A model generated the notes under the pieces. It had not been told where the DNA came from and did not search any database. It was given only the letters and a program-made list of their open reading frames with translations. A stretch of 43,823 bases of DNA from Candidatus Melainabacteria bacterium (GTDB lineage Bacteria; Cyanobacteriota; Vampirovibrionia; 2-02-FULL-35-15): assembly GCA_016201905.1 (NCBI GenBank), contig JACQBQ010000037.1, positions 1 through 43,823 of the forward strand. The letters run 5' to 3'. Numbering within the stretch: position 1 is the first letter of the stretch; every line of letters starts with the position of its first letter. The translations under genes and the position numbers were made by a program. Shown one piece after another: positions 1 to 8,059 of the stretch.

Positions 1-141
1 CAAGAACACATGGCTAATCGTTATGTCAGATGTTACAAATCAATGTTTACTAAACTTGAGATGAGAGCTGCTTTACTTGCTCACACATTCTCAAAGTGGG
101 TTAAGCTGCTTTTGAACCTAATTTTTCACAGGTCGTTATAG
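1..141 (+). CDS. C-terminal fragment of an unidentified protein (5' end outside the window)
   Basis: Reading frame 1 is open from the first base to a TAG at 139-141 and gives 46 residues ending in KLLLNLIFHRSL. It is basic and contains the stretch MFTKLEMRAALLAHTFSKW. I do not recognise the family. It could be the tail of a transposase or another plus-strand gene that starts before the window. An open frame of this length at a sequence edge can also arise by chance, so the call is weak. Confidence 0.3.
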   Translation, partial: QEHMANRYVRCYKSMFTKLEMRAALLAHTFSKWVKLLLNLIFHRSL

Positions 142-162
142 TATATTTAATTTGTATTAAGG

Positions 163-168
163 TATAAT
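163..168 (+). promoter_or_regulatory. Possible -10 box upstream of the M24 peptidase gene
   Basis: A perfect TATAAT lies 37 nt before the ATG at 205. No convincing -35 is seen at the right distance. A second AT-rich box, TATATT at 189-194, lies nearer the start, so the actual promoter is uncertain. There is no Shine-Dalgarno before the gene. Confidence 0.35.
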
Positions 169-204
169 CATTACGTTGTTTTTCATCATATATTTGGAAT
201 TTAA

Positions 205-861
205 ATGCAATCTCCTTCAGTAACTGAGTATACTCAGCAACAAATCATTGAAAAAACCAAGCAAGCTTCAAATGTTGCATTTAAGCTACTTCATGAAATT
301 TCAAAAATAATTAAACCTGGAATTACTGAAACACAAGCTAGGATTAAAGCACAAGAAATTTATGAAAAACATGGAATAAAAAAATCCTGGCACAAGCCTT
401 ACATATATTTTGGTACAAATACCATTCTTACTTTTATGGATAAACCAAAGGAAGAAAAAACTTTGCAGGAAAAAGACATTGCATATATTGACATAGGACC
501 GATTATAGATGGGGTAGAAGGAGATGCAGGGCATACACTGGTGTTTGGAAATAATTCTTTGTTCAATGAACTTAAATTGCAAAGTAGCAGAATTTTTAAC
601 TTAGGAGTAGATTTTTGGAGAAAAAATAACCCGACTGGTATTGAGCTCTATAAATGTATTTATAAACTGACAGAAGAAGCAGGTTTTATATTTAACCTGA
701 ACCCAGCTGGACATCTTATAGGCTCCTTTCCTCATAAGGGATGGAAAGAAGGGCTACATACTTATCCTTATCCTCCTGAACCAGGTTACTGGATTTTAGA
801 GATTCAGATTAGACATCCTGAAAAACCTTATGGAGCTTTTTATGAAGCTGTTTTGTTGTGA
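205..861 (+). CDS. M24 family metallopeptidase-like protein (aminopeptidase P / methionine aminopeptidase fold)
   Basis: This 218-aa protein is a single 'pita-bread' M24 catalytic domain without the extra N-terminal domain of classical Xaa-Pro aminopeptidases. The five expected metal ligands can be placed: D96 in YIDIGP, D107 in GVEGDAGHT, H170 in PAGHLIG, E199 in ILEIQI and E214 in FYEAVLL. The residue after D107 that is usually R/T is changed (AGHT), so the substrate may be unusual. It is probably a cytoplasmic dinuclear metal peptidase acting on a small peptide or a related amide; the exact substrate cannot be read from the sequence. No partner gene is adjacent. Its stop is only 7 nt from the convergent stop of the small membrane gene at 868. 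Confidence 0.85.
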   Translation: MQSPSVTEYTQQQIIEKTKQASNVAFKLLHEISKIIKPGITETQARIKAQEIYEKHGIKKSWHKPYIYFGTNTILTFMDKPKEEKTLQEKDIAYIDIGPIIDGVEGDAGHTLVFGNNSLFNELKLQSSRIFNLGVDFWRKNNPTGIELYKCIYKLTEEAGFIFNLNPAGHLIGSFPHKGWKEGLHTYPYPPEPGYWILEIQIRHPEKPYGAFYEAVLL

Positions 862-867
862 GTAAAT

Positions 868-993
868 TTAACTAGTTTTCTTATTGCTTTCTTCACCTTC
901 AATATATCCACATTTTTTATAAATAATTATTCCAGAGATCAGAAAAAATATAGCACTTATACTCCATCCTATCATTGCTATTAAATGTTCCAT
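868..993 (-). CDS. 41-aa single-pass membrane peptide
   Basis: The ORF starts at an ATG directly after the stop codon of the 74-aa gene (TAA at 996-994, ATG at 993-991), so the two are translationally coupled. The peptide begins MEHLIAMIGWSISAIFFLIS, continues through a hydrophobic segment ending GIIIYKKCGY, and has a charged tail EGEESNKKTS. That pattern is one transmembrane helix followed by a cytoplasmic tail. Size and position resemble small accessory subunits of membrane complexes, but no family is recognised. Confidence 0.5.
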   Translation of the reverse strand: MEHLIAMIGWSISAIFFLISGIIIYKKCGYIEGEESNKKTS

Positions 994-1218
994 TTACTTT
1001 ATTCTCTTTTCTTCTAGCACTTCATGACTTCTTAGAATACAGTTTACACCAAATGTTCCAACAAGAATGCTGAAAATACAATAACCAAGAAAACCAACGA
1101 ATCCAAATTCTTTAATCACAACAATAGGTTCAATGAATATTCTTCCTAAAGGTGAACAAAATGCAAGGCCAGCTATCTTTAATATCTCGGCTCTTTGTTC
1201 AGTTTGTTTGCTAATCAT
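994..1218 (-). CDS. 74-aa small membrane protein of unknown function
   Basis: The protein has a charged start (MISKQTEQRAEILKIAG), a first hydrophobic stretch near residues 15-35, and a clear transmembrane segment at about 40-60 (EFGFVGFLGYCIFSILVGTF). The tail is charged (HEVLEEKRIK). It is followed with no gap by the 41-aa membrane peptide, which suggests a two-gene unit. I do not recognise the family. Together they fill the space between the M24 peptidase and the acetyltransferase and point the opposite way. Confidence 0.6.
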   Translation of the reverse strand: MISKQTEQRAEILKIAGLAFCSPLGRIFIEPIVVIKEFGFVGFLGYCIFSILVGTFGVNCILRSHEVLEEKRIK

Positions 1219-1299
1219 AAGAAAGATTCTAGCAAATGCAATCTCAAAAACATGTAACCTTTGGTCACATGAAGATAAAATTTTTGTTAATTTTTAATA

Positions 1300-1305
1300 T
1301 ACAAT
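1300..1305 (+). promoter_or_regulatory. -10 box placed for leaderless transcription of the GNAT gene
   Basis: TACAAT (within TATACAATAAT) ends 7 nt before the ATG at 1313. This is where the transcription start is expected to coincide with the start codon. There is no Shine-Dalgarno upstream of this ATG. Confidence 0.45.
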
Positions 1306-1312
1306 AATTGCC

Positions 1313-1828
1313 ATGCAGTCTTCTAAAGTTACAAAAGATATAAAAAAAATTAAAATTCGCAAAGCACAAGAAGATGATATCGAATCACTTTTTAGTTTAA
1401 TCGATGCTTTAGCTGATTATGAAAAGCTTCAAAGACCAGATCTTAAAGCTAGAGAAAGACTGAGAAATGATTTATTTGGGGCATTACCAAAAATCAGTGC
1501 ATGGCTTTCTGAACTAGATGGAAAAGCTGTTGCTTATGCAATTACTTTATTTACTTACTCAAGCTTTCTTGCATTGCCAAATTTATATCTAGAAGACATT
1601 TTTGTTTTACCTGAGTATAGATCACTTGGCATAGGAAAAGAATTATTTAAGCACTGTGCAAAGATAGCATTGAAAGAAGGTTGTGGACGTATGGAATGGC
1701 AAGTTTTGGACTGGAATAAACTAGCTATAGATTTTTATAAACAAATTGGTGCAAAGCAATTAAAAGAATGGCTACCGTATAGGTTTACGAAAAATGAAAT
1801 TGAAAAATTCATTCAACTGAATTCTTAA
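1313..1828 (+). CDS. GNAT family N-acetyltransferase, diamine acetyltransferase-like
   Basis: This 171-aa protein has the acetyl-CoA binding motif A as LEDIFVLPEYRSLGIGKELF (about residues 93-112, R103xxGxG108) and a motif B region VLDWNKLAIDFYKQIGA (131-147). The N-terminal pattern (IRKAQEDDIESLFSLIDALADYEK) and the WN..A..FY.Q.GA segment are those of the spermidine/diamine N1-acetyltransferase branch. The likely reaction is acetyl transfer from acetyl-CoA to an amine, but the acceptor is an inference. The ATG at 1313 is preceded by a -10 box and no ribosome binding site. The gene ends 11 nt before the convergent end of mqnA. Confidence 0.88.
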   Translation: MQSSKVTKDIKKIKIRKAQEDDIESLFSLIDALADYEKLQRPDLKARERLRNDLFGALPKISAWLSELDGKAVAYAITLFTYSSFLALPNLYLEDIFVLPEYRSLGIGKELFKHCAKIALKEGCGRMEWQVLDWNKLAIDFYKQIGAKQLKEWLPYRFTKNEIEKFIQLNS

Positions 1829-1839
1829 TAAGAAAAGCC

Positions 1840-2730
1840 TTATCTATTGGTCTTAAGCAGATTTGGATTTAAATTATTACAATAATTTTCAAAAATGCTT
1901 AGTCCTTTTTTACATTCATTAGTAAATTCATAACTTAAATGGTGAAAATAAGTGTTGTAAAACTCAGTTGAAATAAGTACTTTCTCTTGAGCTTTCTTTA
2001 TAACTTTATCAAATAGTTTTCCTAAGCCAATTTCTTTAGACTCTTTTAGTTTAGCGATAATTGTTTCCACTTCTTTTGGAAAATTTGTTAAAGCCTCTTT
2101 TCTTACTACCCATACACCAAATGTCATTGGTAACCCAGTATGTTTTTTCCAGAGTGAGCCAAGATCGTAGATAAATAAATCTCTTGGTTTTTTTGAAAAC
2201 TCAAGCAATGCATGATCGCCTATAAAAAGACAAGCAGAATAATCTTTTGATTCTAAAAGTGTTTCATGAAATGCTTCTATTTTATATGAGGCATCAATTT
2301 TTAAGAATTCTTTAAGTAAAATTTCTAATAATTTATTAGAAGTTGCTGATGCTGGCGACAGCGCTATCTTTGCACCGTGTAATTCTTCAATTGGAAAATG
2401 AGAAAATAATAAAACACTGTCAGCTGGTCCATTTGATGATATACAAAGATCACCAATAGGTACAAGCTTGTCTTTGTTTTCAATATAGGTAAGTGACGAG
2501 ATTGGAGCAATATCAATATCACATTTTAAAATCAGTTCATTTAACTTTCTTGGAACATCATTTATTAATTTTGTATTTATTTTTACTTCACCAAGTTCAA
2601 TAGGAAAATTTATCGGGAGGCAGTTTATAAAGTCAACTTGACCCAGCCTTAGAGGTGTATTGTAGTGTGCCTCTACATTAAATTGTTTCTTTATATCGCT
2701 GTGCAATAGGCATCCTCCACCCATAACCAA
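1840..2730 (-). CDS. mqnA: Chorismate dehydratase MqnA (futalosine pathway of menaquinone synthesis)
   Basis: This 296-aa protein has the MqnA signature RLGQVDFINCLPINFPIELG near its start, then DVPRKLNELILKCDIDIAPISS, GDLCISSNGPADSVLLFSHFPIEEL and GLPMTFGVWVVRKEAL. It has the periplasmic-binding-protein-like fold of MqnA/MqnD enzymes. MqnA converts chorismate to 3-enolpyruvylbenzoate. The other mqn genes are not in the window. The start is unusual: the only ATGs (2730 and 2724) lie inside the 3' end of nadE, giving about 50 nt of overlap and some 25 residues before the family's usual N-terminus. No ATG, GTG or TTG is available closer in. The gene is probably translationally coupled to nadE. 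Confidence 0.9.
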   Translation of the reverse strand: MVMGGGCLLHSDIKKQFNVEAHYNTPLRLGQVDFINCLPINFPIELGEVKINTKLINDVPRKLNELILKCDIDIAPISSLTYIENKDKLVPIGDLCISSNGPADSVLLFSHFPIEELHGAKIALSPASATSNKLLEILLKEFLKIDASYKIEAFHETLLESKDYSACLFIGDHALLEFSKKPRDLFIYDLGSLWKKHTGLPMTFGVWVVRKEALTNFPKEVETIIAKLKESKEIGLGKLFDKVIKKAQEKVLISTEFYNTYFHHLSYEFTNECKKGLSIFENYCNNLNPNLLKTNR

Positions 2731-4345
2731 AAGATCTGCTGGTTAATTTCAAACCAGGTGCTGCTTGTTCTCTCTTGTATTCACTTTTATCTATCATATT
2801 ACAGACTTTTTGTGCTGTCTCTTTTGTTATACCATTCTTTATAATTTCTTTTAGTGGTAAGTGTTCCTCTACATAAGCATTTAAAATTTGATCCAATAAA
2901 TCATATGGTGGAAGTGTATCCTGATCTGTTTGATTTGGTTTTAGCTCAGCTGTAGGTGGTCTTATAATAGTATTGTTTGGTATTAAGTTCTTACCTTCTT
3001 TTTGATTTATATATTTTGCTAGTTTATACACTGTAGTTTTTGGGAGATCTGAAATCACAGAAAGACCACCGCACATATCTCCATATAACGTACAGTATCC
3101 TGTTGCAAGCTCGCTTTTATTTCCTGTAGAAAGCACTAGTGCTCCACTTTGATTTGAAATAGCCATTAAAATTAGTCCCCTAATTCTGGGCTGAATATTT
3201 TCCTGAGTAAGAGAGCTATCAACACTACCCCATATGGGTGAAAGCAGATTTAAGAAAGTTTTAAAAGATTCTTCTATTGGAATTGTTTTAATGTCAATCC
3301 CTAAATTTGAAGCCAGTTCTTTAGCATCTGTATAACTGGCATTTGAAGTGTACCTGGAAGGCATGAAAACTCCTTGAACATTTTCCTTACCCAATGCAAA
3401 AGTTGCAAGTGTAGCAACTAAAGCTGAATCAATTCCTCCGGATAAACCAATAATTACTTTTTTAAATCCACATTTTGTAACGTAGTCATGTAGTCCACAA
3501 GTGATTGCTTGTAGTAATTCTTGCATATCATTAAATGGAAGTTCTGTTGGAACGCTTCTGCCAGCAGTTATTTGTTTATTTTTATTATATTCAAAAACCT
3601 GCAGATCCTCCTGAAAGCTTTTTAACTTTAAACAAACATTTCCATCTTTATCAATTACACATGAATTACCATCAAAAATTAGCTCGTCATTTCCACCAGT
3701 CTGGTTTACATAAATGATGGGTACTTTGTATTTCTTTGCTGCATTTCTTAAAACATTTTCTCTGATTTTTGGCTTACCAATGAAATATGGTGAAGCAGAT
3801 GAGTTTATTAAAAAATCAATTTTTTGTTTTACCAGCTCACCTATAGGATCGACATGGTACCTGGGTTTTGTCCATGTTAAATCATCATGCCAAATATCTT
3901 CGCAAATTGAAAATCCAAATTGTTTATCATGAATCTCAACAGATTTAATGATTTCCCCCTGCTCAAAATATCTATCTTCATCAAATACATCATACGTTGG
4001 TAATAAAACCTTTTGTCTTGTGCAGATTATTTTATTTCCTTGAATTAGTGCAAGTGAGTCAAATAAAGGTTTTCCTTCACCATGGTTTTCTTCTGCAAAC
4101 CCAACAATAATAGAAATATCTGATTTAATGTTTTTTGCTAATTGCTCTAAGTTTTTTTTATTATCTTCAATGAATTGTTTTTTTAAGAGAAGATCTTTTG
4201 GCGGGTAACCACATAAAACAAGTTCTGAAAAAATAACTAAATCTGCACCTTGTTTTGAAGCAGCTTCAACATTATTCAGGATTTTTTTTACATTGTAATC
4301 AAAATCACCAATTATAGGATTTATTTGTGCTAGTGCGATTTTCAT
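2678..4345 (-). CDS. nadE: Glutamine-dependent NAD(+) synthetase
   Basis: This 555-aa two-domain enzyme makes NAD+ from deamido-NAD+, ATP and glutamine. Residues 1 to about 260 are a nitrilase-type glutaminase domain with the triad E41 (FSELVLCGYPP), K112 (RQKVLLPTYDVFDE) and C148 (SICEDIW). The C-terminal synthetase domain carries the PP-loop SGGIDSALVA at about 302-311 and further conserved stretches STGNKSELATGYCTLYGD and PTAELKPNQTDQD. Length is normal for the fused form. The start codon sits just after a repeat-like leader with two hairpins that resembles the one before ligA. The 3' end overlaps mqnA. Confidence 0.96.
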   Translation of the reverse strand: MKIALAQINPIIGDFDYNVKKILNNVEAASKQGADLVIFSELVLCGYPPKDLLLKKQFIEDNKKNLEQLAKNIKSDISIIVGFAEENHGEGKPLFDSLALIQGNKIICTRQKVLLPTYDVFDEDRYFEQGEIIKSVEIHDKQFGFSICEDIWHDDLTWTKPRYHVDPIGELVKQKIDFLINSSASPYFIGKPKIRENVLRNAAKKYKVPIIYVNQTGGNDELIFDGNSCVIDKDGNVCLKLKSFQEDLQVFEYNKNKQITAGRSVPTELPFNDMQELLQAITCGLHDYVTKCGFKKVIIGLSGGIDSALVATLATFALGKENVQGVFMPSRYTSNASYTDAKELASNLGIDIKTIPIEESFKTFLNLLSPIWGSVDSSLTQENIQPRIRGLILMAISNQSGALVLSTGNKSELATGYCTLYGDMCGGLSVISDLPKTTVYKLAKYINQKEGKNLIPNNTIIRPPTAELKPNQTDQDTLPPYDLLDQILNAYVEEHLPLKEIIKNGITKETAQKVCNMIDKSEYKREQAAPGLKLTSRSFGYGWRMPIAQRYKETI

Positions 4346-4355
4346 TTTTTATACC

Positions 4356-4445
4356 GGAAAAATCGCGGATCAAACACGATTTTTCCTTTTCCTTCCCGAC
4401 GCTCAGAATATTCTTTATCAGAATATCCTTCGCTTTGTTTGGAAT
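4356..4445 (-). repeat. Two-hairpin leader/repeat upstream of nadE
   Basis: Reading on the minus strand, a block starting AAGCGAAGGATATTCTGATA forms an 8-bp hairpin with a 7-nt loop (GGATATTC...GAATATTC). After a purine-rich linker (GGGAAGGAAAAGG) comes a second 10-bp hairpin, GGAAAAATCG...CGATTTTTCC (4386-4356), ending about 10 nt before the nadE ATG. A closely similar block with a different but still pairing hairpin sits before ligA. It may be a dispersed repeat of the GTCATTCC...GCGAAG type (the flank reads GTCATTCC) or a leader element. Confidence 0.55.
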
Positions 4446-4461
4446 GACATTCAGATATCTA

Positions 4462-5292
4462 TTATATGTAACTTTTCCTTGGTTGGTTTAGTTCAGTAAG
4501 AAAATCTCCAATAATGTTTAAACTTAAAACTGTAAGCATGATCATTAAACTCGGATAAAGAATAAGATTTGTATGTGTATTTAAAAATTGCCATCCGTCA
4601 CTGGCTAATGTACCCCAGCTGCAGTTTGGTGGAGAAAGACCAAGCCCAAGAAAGCTTAGAGTTGACTCAGCAATAATTGCTCTTGGCATTGTAAAAGTTA
4701 TGGTTACTAGTAAAACACTTAAAATGTTTGGCAATAAGTGCTTAAAAAATATCCTGGTATCGGTTAATCCTATTGCTCTTGCAGATAAAATATATTCATG
4801 TTGTTTAAGTTTTAAAATCTCTGCTCTTGTTAATCTGGCTACATCCATCCAGCTTATAAGTCCTATTGCAAATAAAATACCGCTTGTGGATCTGCTAAAC
4901 AACAGTCCAACAATACTTAGTATTAAAAGATCTGGCAGAGAATAAACTATATCTATTAATCTGGTTATAAAAAAATCTATCTTTCCTTCACACATAGCAG
5001 CGATTGTGCCAACTAGAAGTCCAATGAAAAAAGCAATAAGTGCAGTAACCACAGCAACTAAAATAGATAACCTTGCTCCATAAATCAATCTAGCTAGTAA
5101 ATCTCTTCCTAACTGATCAGTACCTAGCGGGTGTTCTAGTGATGGAGAACTTAGTATTAAATCCTGATCCTGAGCATCGAATGAATACTTATCAAAGCTG
5201 TATCCCATGTATGAAAGTAAAATAAGAACTAACAGCAACAAAATAAATATGAATGAAAATAATGCAATTTTATTTTTAAGAAGCACTGACAT
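4462..5292 (-). CDS. ABC transporter permease of the DppC/OppC family
   Basis: This 276-aa inner-membrane permease has an N-terminal transmembrane helix, then the typical periplasmic segment LEHPLGTDQLGRDLLARLIY (about residues 52-71), five further hydrophobic helices and a C-terminal ESTLSFLGLGLSPPNCSWGT motif. The cytoplasmic EAA loop that contacts the ATPase is EYILSARAIGLTDTRIFFKHLLPN. This is the second permease subunit of peptide/nickel importers. No binding protein, first permease or ATPase gene is adjacent, so it is an orphan here and its substrate cannot be assigned. Confidence 0.92.
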   Translation of the reverse strand: MSVLLKNKIALFSFIFILLLLVLILLSYMGYSFDKYSFDAQDQDLILSSPSLEHPLGTDQLGRDLLARLIYGARLSILVAVVTALIAFFIGLLVGTIAAMCEGKIDFFITRLIDIVYSLPDLLILSIVGLLFSRSTSGILFAIGLISWMDVARLTRAEILKLKQHEYILSARAIGLTDTRIFFKHLLPNILSVLLVTITFTMPRAIIAESTLSFLGLGLSPPNCSWGTLASDGWQFLNTHTNLILYPSLMIMLTVLSLNIIGDFLTELNQPRKSYI

Positions 5293-5303
5293 AAGCTTAA
5301 AGA

Positions 5304-5675
5304 CTAATCAAGTTTATTTGCTGAAAGTGAAGCCTGTATTTTTTCAATCATTTCATACATATCTTTGGCATCTTTCAAATATGGGTTTAAAGCTAATGCC
5401 ATTGCAAACTGTTCTTTAGCCATTGGATACTTTACTTTAGGTAGCTTGTTTTGATCCTGGCAGAGTGCTAAGCCATAATCAGAATATGCTTGAGCTAAAA
5501 GTGATTTAACTGGTATTGAGTCAGGCTGTGCTTTAAATTCTTTCTCTAACATTTTAATTGCTTCTTCGAACTGACCTTTTTGGGATAGACTTTGTGCCCT
5601 TGTAAGAGGATCTACAAGGCAGCAACCTGAAATAATTAAAATCAAAAGAGATAAATATATAAAAATTCTTTTCAT
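5304..5675 (-). CDS. Small TPR-type lipoprotein
   Basis: The frame is open from 5723, but the start at 5675 (MKRIFIYLSLLILIISGCCL) gives a proper lipoprotein signal with lipobox ISGC and places a TATAAT 12 nt upstream. The mature part holds helix-turn-helix repeats typical of TPRs: AQSLSQKGQFEEAIKMLEKE, then a second unit with LLAQAYSDYGLAL and AKEQFAMALALNPYLKDAKD. It is 123 aa long and probably tethered to a membrane on the periplasmic side. It lies 11 nt from the permease gene and may be co-transcribed with it. The specific partner is unknown. Confidence 0.78.
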   Translation of the reverse strand: MKRIFIYLSLLILIISGCCLVDPLTRAQSLSQKGQFEEAIKMLEKEFKAQPDSIPVKSLLAQAYSDYGLALCQDQNKLPKVKYPMAKEQFAMALALNPYLKDAKDMYEMIEKIQASLSANKLD

Positions 5676-5687
5676 GAAGTAATTATT

Positions 5688-5693
5688 ATTATA
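5688..5693 (-). promoter_or_regulatory. -10 box of the TPR lipoprotein gene
   Basis: TATAAT on the minus strand lies 12 nt before the ATG at 5675 and would give a leader of only about 5 nt. It is 15 nt from the divergent serS -10 box, so the two promoters are packed back to back. Confidence 0.45.
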
Positions 5694-5707
5694 TCGCAAT
5701 GACATGG

Positions 5708-5713
5708 TATAAA
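5708..5713 (+). promoter_or_regulatory. -10 box placed for leaderless transcription of serS
   Basis: TATAAA (in GGTATAAAATAAACCC) ends 8 nt before the serS ATG at 5722. No Shine-Dalgarno is present and the transcription start would fall at or next to the start codon. Confidence 0.45.
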
Positions 5714-5721
5714 ATAAACCC

Positions 5722-6993
5722 ATGCATGATTTAAAAGAATTAAGAACAAAAGTTGACTATTACAAACAAATGCTTTCAAAGAGAGATAAAACTCTTGTTG
5801 CTATTGTAGATGAAATACTAACTGTAGATCAAAAGAAAAGAGAAATTCAAACAAAAGCAGATGAGCTGCGCAAAAGAAAAAATGAAATTGCAGATGAAAT
5901 AGGACGTTCAAAAGGTGATTCAGCAAAGGTTGAAACCCTAAAAAAAGAAGGAAGCAATGTTAATAACTCTCTTGCTGAGATTGAAAAAGAAGAAATTAAT
6001 TTAAATTTTAAATTGACAGAAAAAGCCATGTGGCTGCCGAATATTCCTGCCGATGATGTGCCAGAAGGTGAAAATGAAACAAAAAATAAAGAAATCTCAA
6101 AGTGGGGAAATCCAAGAGTCGAAAAATGGATAAAACAACACTGGGAAATCGGGACACAATTAAACATTTTTGATTTTGAGCGTGGTGTAAAAATTGCTCA
6201 GTCAAGATTTACAGTTTCAAGTGGATATGGGGCAAAACTAGAACGTGCTCTTATGAACTTTATGCTTGATCATGCGGCAGAAAAAGGATATAAAGAAATT
6301 TTCCCGCCAATTTTAGTGAATAAAGAATCAATGATTGGAACAGGACAGCTCCCAAAATTCGAAGGAGATTTTTATAAATGTGAAAATGAATTTTTGTATC
6401 TTGTACCTACAGCAGAAGTTCCATTGACCAGTCTGCACAGAGATGAAACCATTTCTTTAGATCAATTGCCACTTAAGTACTGTGCTTACACACCGTGTTT
6501 CAGAAGAGAAGCTGGTGCAGCTAGTAAAGATACCCGTGGAATTATAAGGCAACATCAGTTTAATAAAGTAGAACTTGTAAAAATTACAACCAGTGATAAA
6601 AGTTCTGAAGAACATGAAAAACTTACTAAGGATGCAGAGGAAATTCTTCAAAAACTTGAACTACCTTATAGAAAAATTCTTTTATGTACTGGTGATTTAG
6701 GCTTTTCTGCAATGAAGTGTTATGACCTTGAGGTCTGGTTTCCTGCTCAGAACACATATCGTGAAATAAGCAGTTGCTCTAATTTTGGTACATTTCAAGC
6801 ACGAAGAATAAATATAAAATATAAACCTACACCGAAAGATAAACCTCAGTTTGTTCACACTATAAATGGCTCAGGCCTTGCAATTGGCAGGACACTGGCA
6901 GCAATCTTAGAAAATTATCAGACAGAAAAAGGGACAGTTTTAGTGCCAAAAATTTTACAGGGTTATTTGGGTGGAGTGAAAGAGATAGCCTAA
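5722..6993 (+). CDS. serS: Serine--tRNA ligase
   Basis: This 423-aa class II synthetase charges tRNA-Ser (and tRNA-Sec where present) with serine. Residues 1-110 form the charged N-terminal coiled-coil arm that holds the long variable arm of the tRNA. The catalytic core has the TAEVPLTSLH serine-binding loop (230-239), motif 2 CFRREAGAASKDTRGIIRQH (259-278) and motif 3 with GSGLAIGRT (383-391) followed by ENYQTEKGTVLVPK. Length is standard and no key motif is missing. The gene stands alone. Its stop codon TAA shares bases with the convergent stop of the next gene. Confidence 0.97.
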   Translation: MHDLKELRTKVDYYKQMLSKRDKTLVAIVDEILTVDQKKREIQTKADELRKRKNEIADEIGRSKGDSAKVETLKKEGSNVNNSLAEIEKEEINLNFKLTEKAMWLPNIPADDVPEGENETKNKEISKWGNPRVEKWIKQHWEIGTQLNIFDFERGVKIAQSRFTVSSGYGAKLERALMNFMLDHAAEKGYKEIFPPILVNKESMIGTGQLPKFEGDFYKCENEFLYLVPTAEVPLTSLHRDETISLDQLPLKYCAYTPCFRREAGAASKDTRGIIRQHQFNKVELVKITTSDKSSEEHEKLTKDAEEILQKLELPYRKILLCTGDLGFSAMKCYDLEVWFPAQNTYREISSCSNFGTFQARRINIKYKPTPKDKPQFVHTINGSGLAIGRTLAAILENYQTEKGTVLVPKILQGYLGGVKEIA

Positions 6994-7931
6994 GCATACA
7001 CAAATTTTGTTGAAGCAGTATCAATTTCTTTCATCATACGTAAATCTGGGAGAGTATGGATAGTGATTCTCTTTGCTGGTACTTTAACATTGTAACCAAG
7101 TGATTTAGTTAATTTAAGTAGTCTTTCATTTATCTCCGCAGTTGTCCAATCAGTGTGTTTTATATTGATTAATAAATAATTTAGTTCTTCTAGTTGCTTA
7201 TCACTTAATTTTTGTTCTTTTGTTAAATTCTGTTCAGCATTTGTTATCCAGGTATTAAACCATTGTCTTTTATGGGCAGTATCAAAATAAATATCAACAA
7301 GATAGTTGTATCTTAATTGTGCCCCACCTTTCATTAATTTTATTCCTTCTTTTAACTGTCGAACTTCTGAAGGGATTAAGTAGGCGCTTTCTTCAATCGG
7401 TTCATTAGACAGTAGCTTTTTTATTTTGGATTTATTTGATTCCCAAAGCTCTATTGGGTGAGTTGTATTATAAGAGTTAAGAAAATCGACTTTTTGCTTT
7501 TCATCTTCAGGGAGATATTTTGAAATTATTTCAATTGCGGTATCTCTTTGACTGCTAGAAATAATACCTAAATTACTATAGTGACAGTCAAAAAATTCTA
7601 CTATATAAACAAGCCAGGATGAAAGTGGTTTATCAAGCTTTATTCCATTGTCTAAATTTAGAATTTCACTTAATTGATTTTTAAGTTCTAAATTTTTCAT
7701 GTTTTTTATTTCTTCTAATATTAAGTCTTTAAAAGGATTATAAACTTCTGGTGTTTGAGGTCCTGCTAGTTTAACAAAGTATTTTTTAGGTATCTCTGCA
7801 GGGCAATATTTTTTAAAGATGATTTGATTGCCAGGTACTGACGTCACTTCAACAACTTCAGTATCTGCAGACCTGGCAGTGATACCAGGGCTACTGAAAT
7901 GACAGTTAACTTTATGTGTAGATAGAGACAT
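6990..7931 (-). CDS. Hypothetical 313-aa protein
   Basis: I do not recognise this protein. It has no signal peptide or transmembrane segment, is mixed alpha/beta to helical in character, and has a lysine/glutamate-rich central part (residues 140-250) with likely amphipathic helices. The N-terminal region has CHFSSPGITARSADTEVVEV and a proline-rich stretch PKKYFVKLAGPQTPEVYNP. The C-terminus ends with RITIHTLPDLRMMKEIDT. The stop codon overlaps the serS stop by several bases (CTAA read both ways). It is probably cytoplasmic; no functional context is available. Confidence 0.7.
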   Translation of the reverse strand: MSLSTHKVNCHFSSPGITARSADTEVVEVTSVPGNQIIFKKYCPAEIPKKYFVKLAGPQTPEVYNPFKDLILEEIKNMKNLELKNQLSEILNLDNGIKLDKPLSSWLVYIVEFFDCHYSNLGIISSSQRDTAIEIISKYLPEDEKQKVDFLNSYNTTHPIELWESNKSKIKKLLSNEPIEESAYLIPSEVRQLKEGIKLMKGGAQLRYNYLVDIYFDTAHKRQWFNTWITNAEQNLTKEQKLSDKQLEELNYLLINIKHTDWTTAEINERLLKLTKSLGYNVKVPAKRITIHTLPDLRMMKEIDTASTKFVYA

Positions 7932-8059
7932 AAGCTCTTTCTGTATGAATTACTAATTGTAGTTAATCATACCAAAGGGTTGTCAGTTATGATCAGTGCC
8001 TTTTATTAAAAAATTTTAATAAACAGATATGATAAAAAGGCTTAATTTAGGCTCTAATT

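Noticed and set aside
4462-5292. A complete peptide ABC transporter operon
   Set aside because: Only one permease subunit is present; neighbours are nadE and a TPR lipoprotein, not ABC components.
5847-6167. 106-codon frame antisense to serS
   Set aside because: It is a shadow of the serS coiled coil (S/F-rich translation opposite K/E codons) with no ribosome site.
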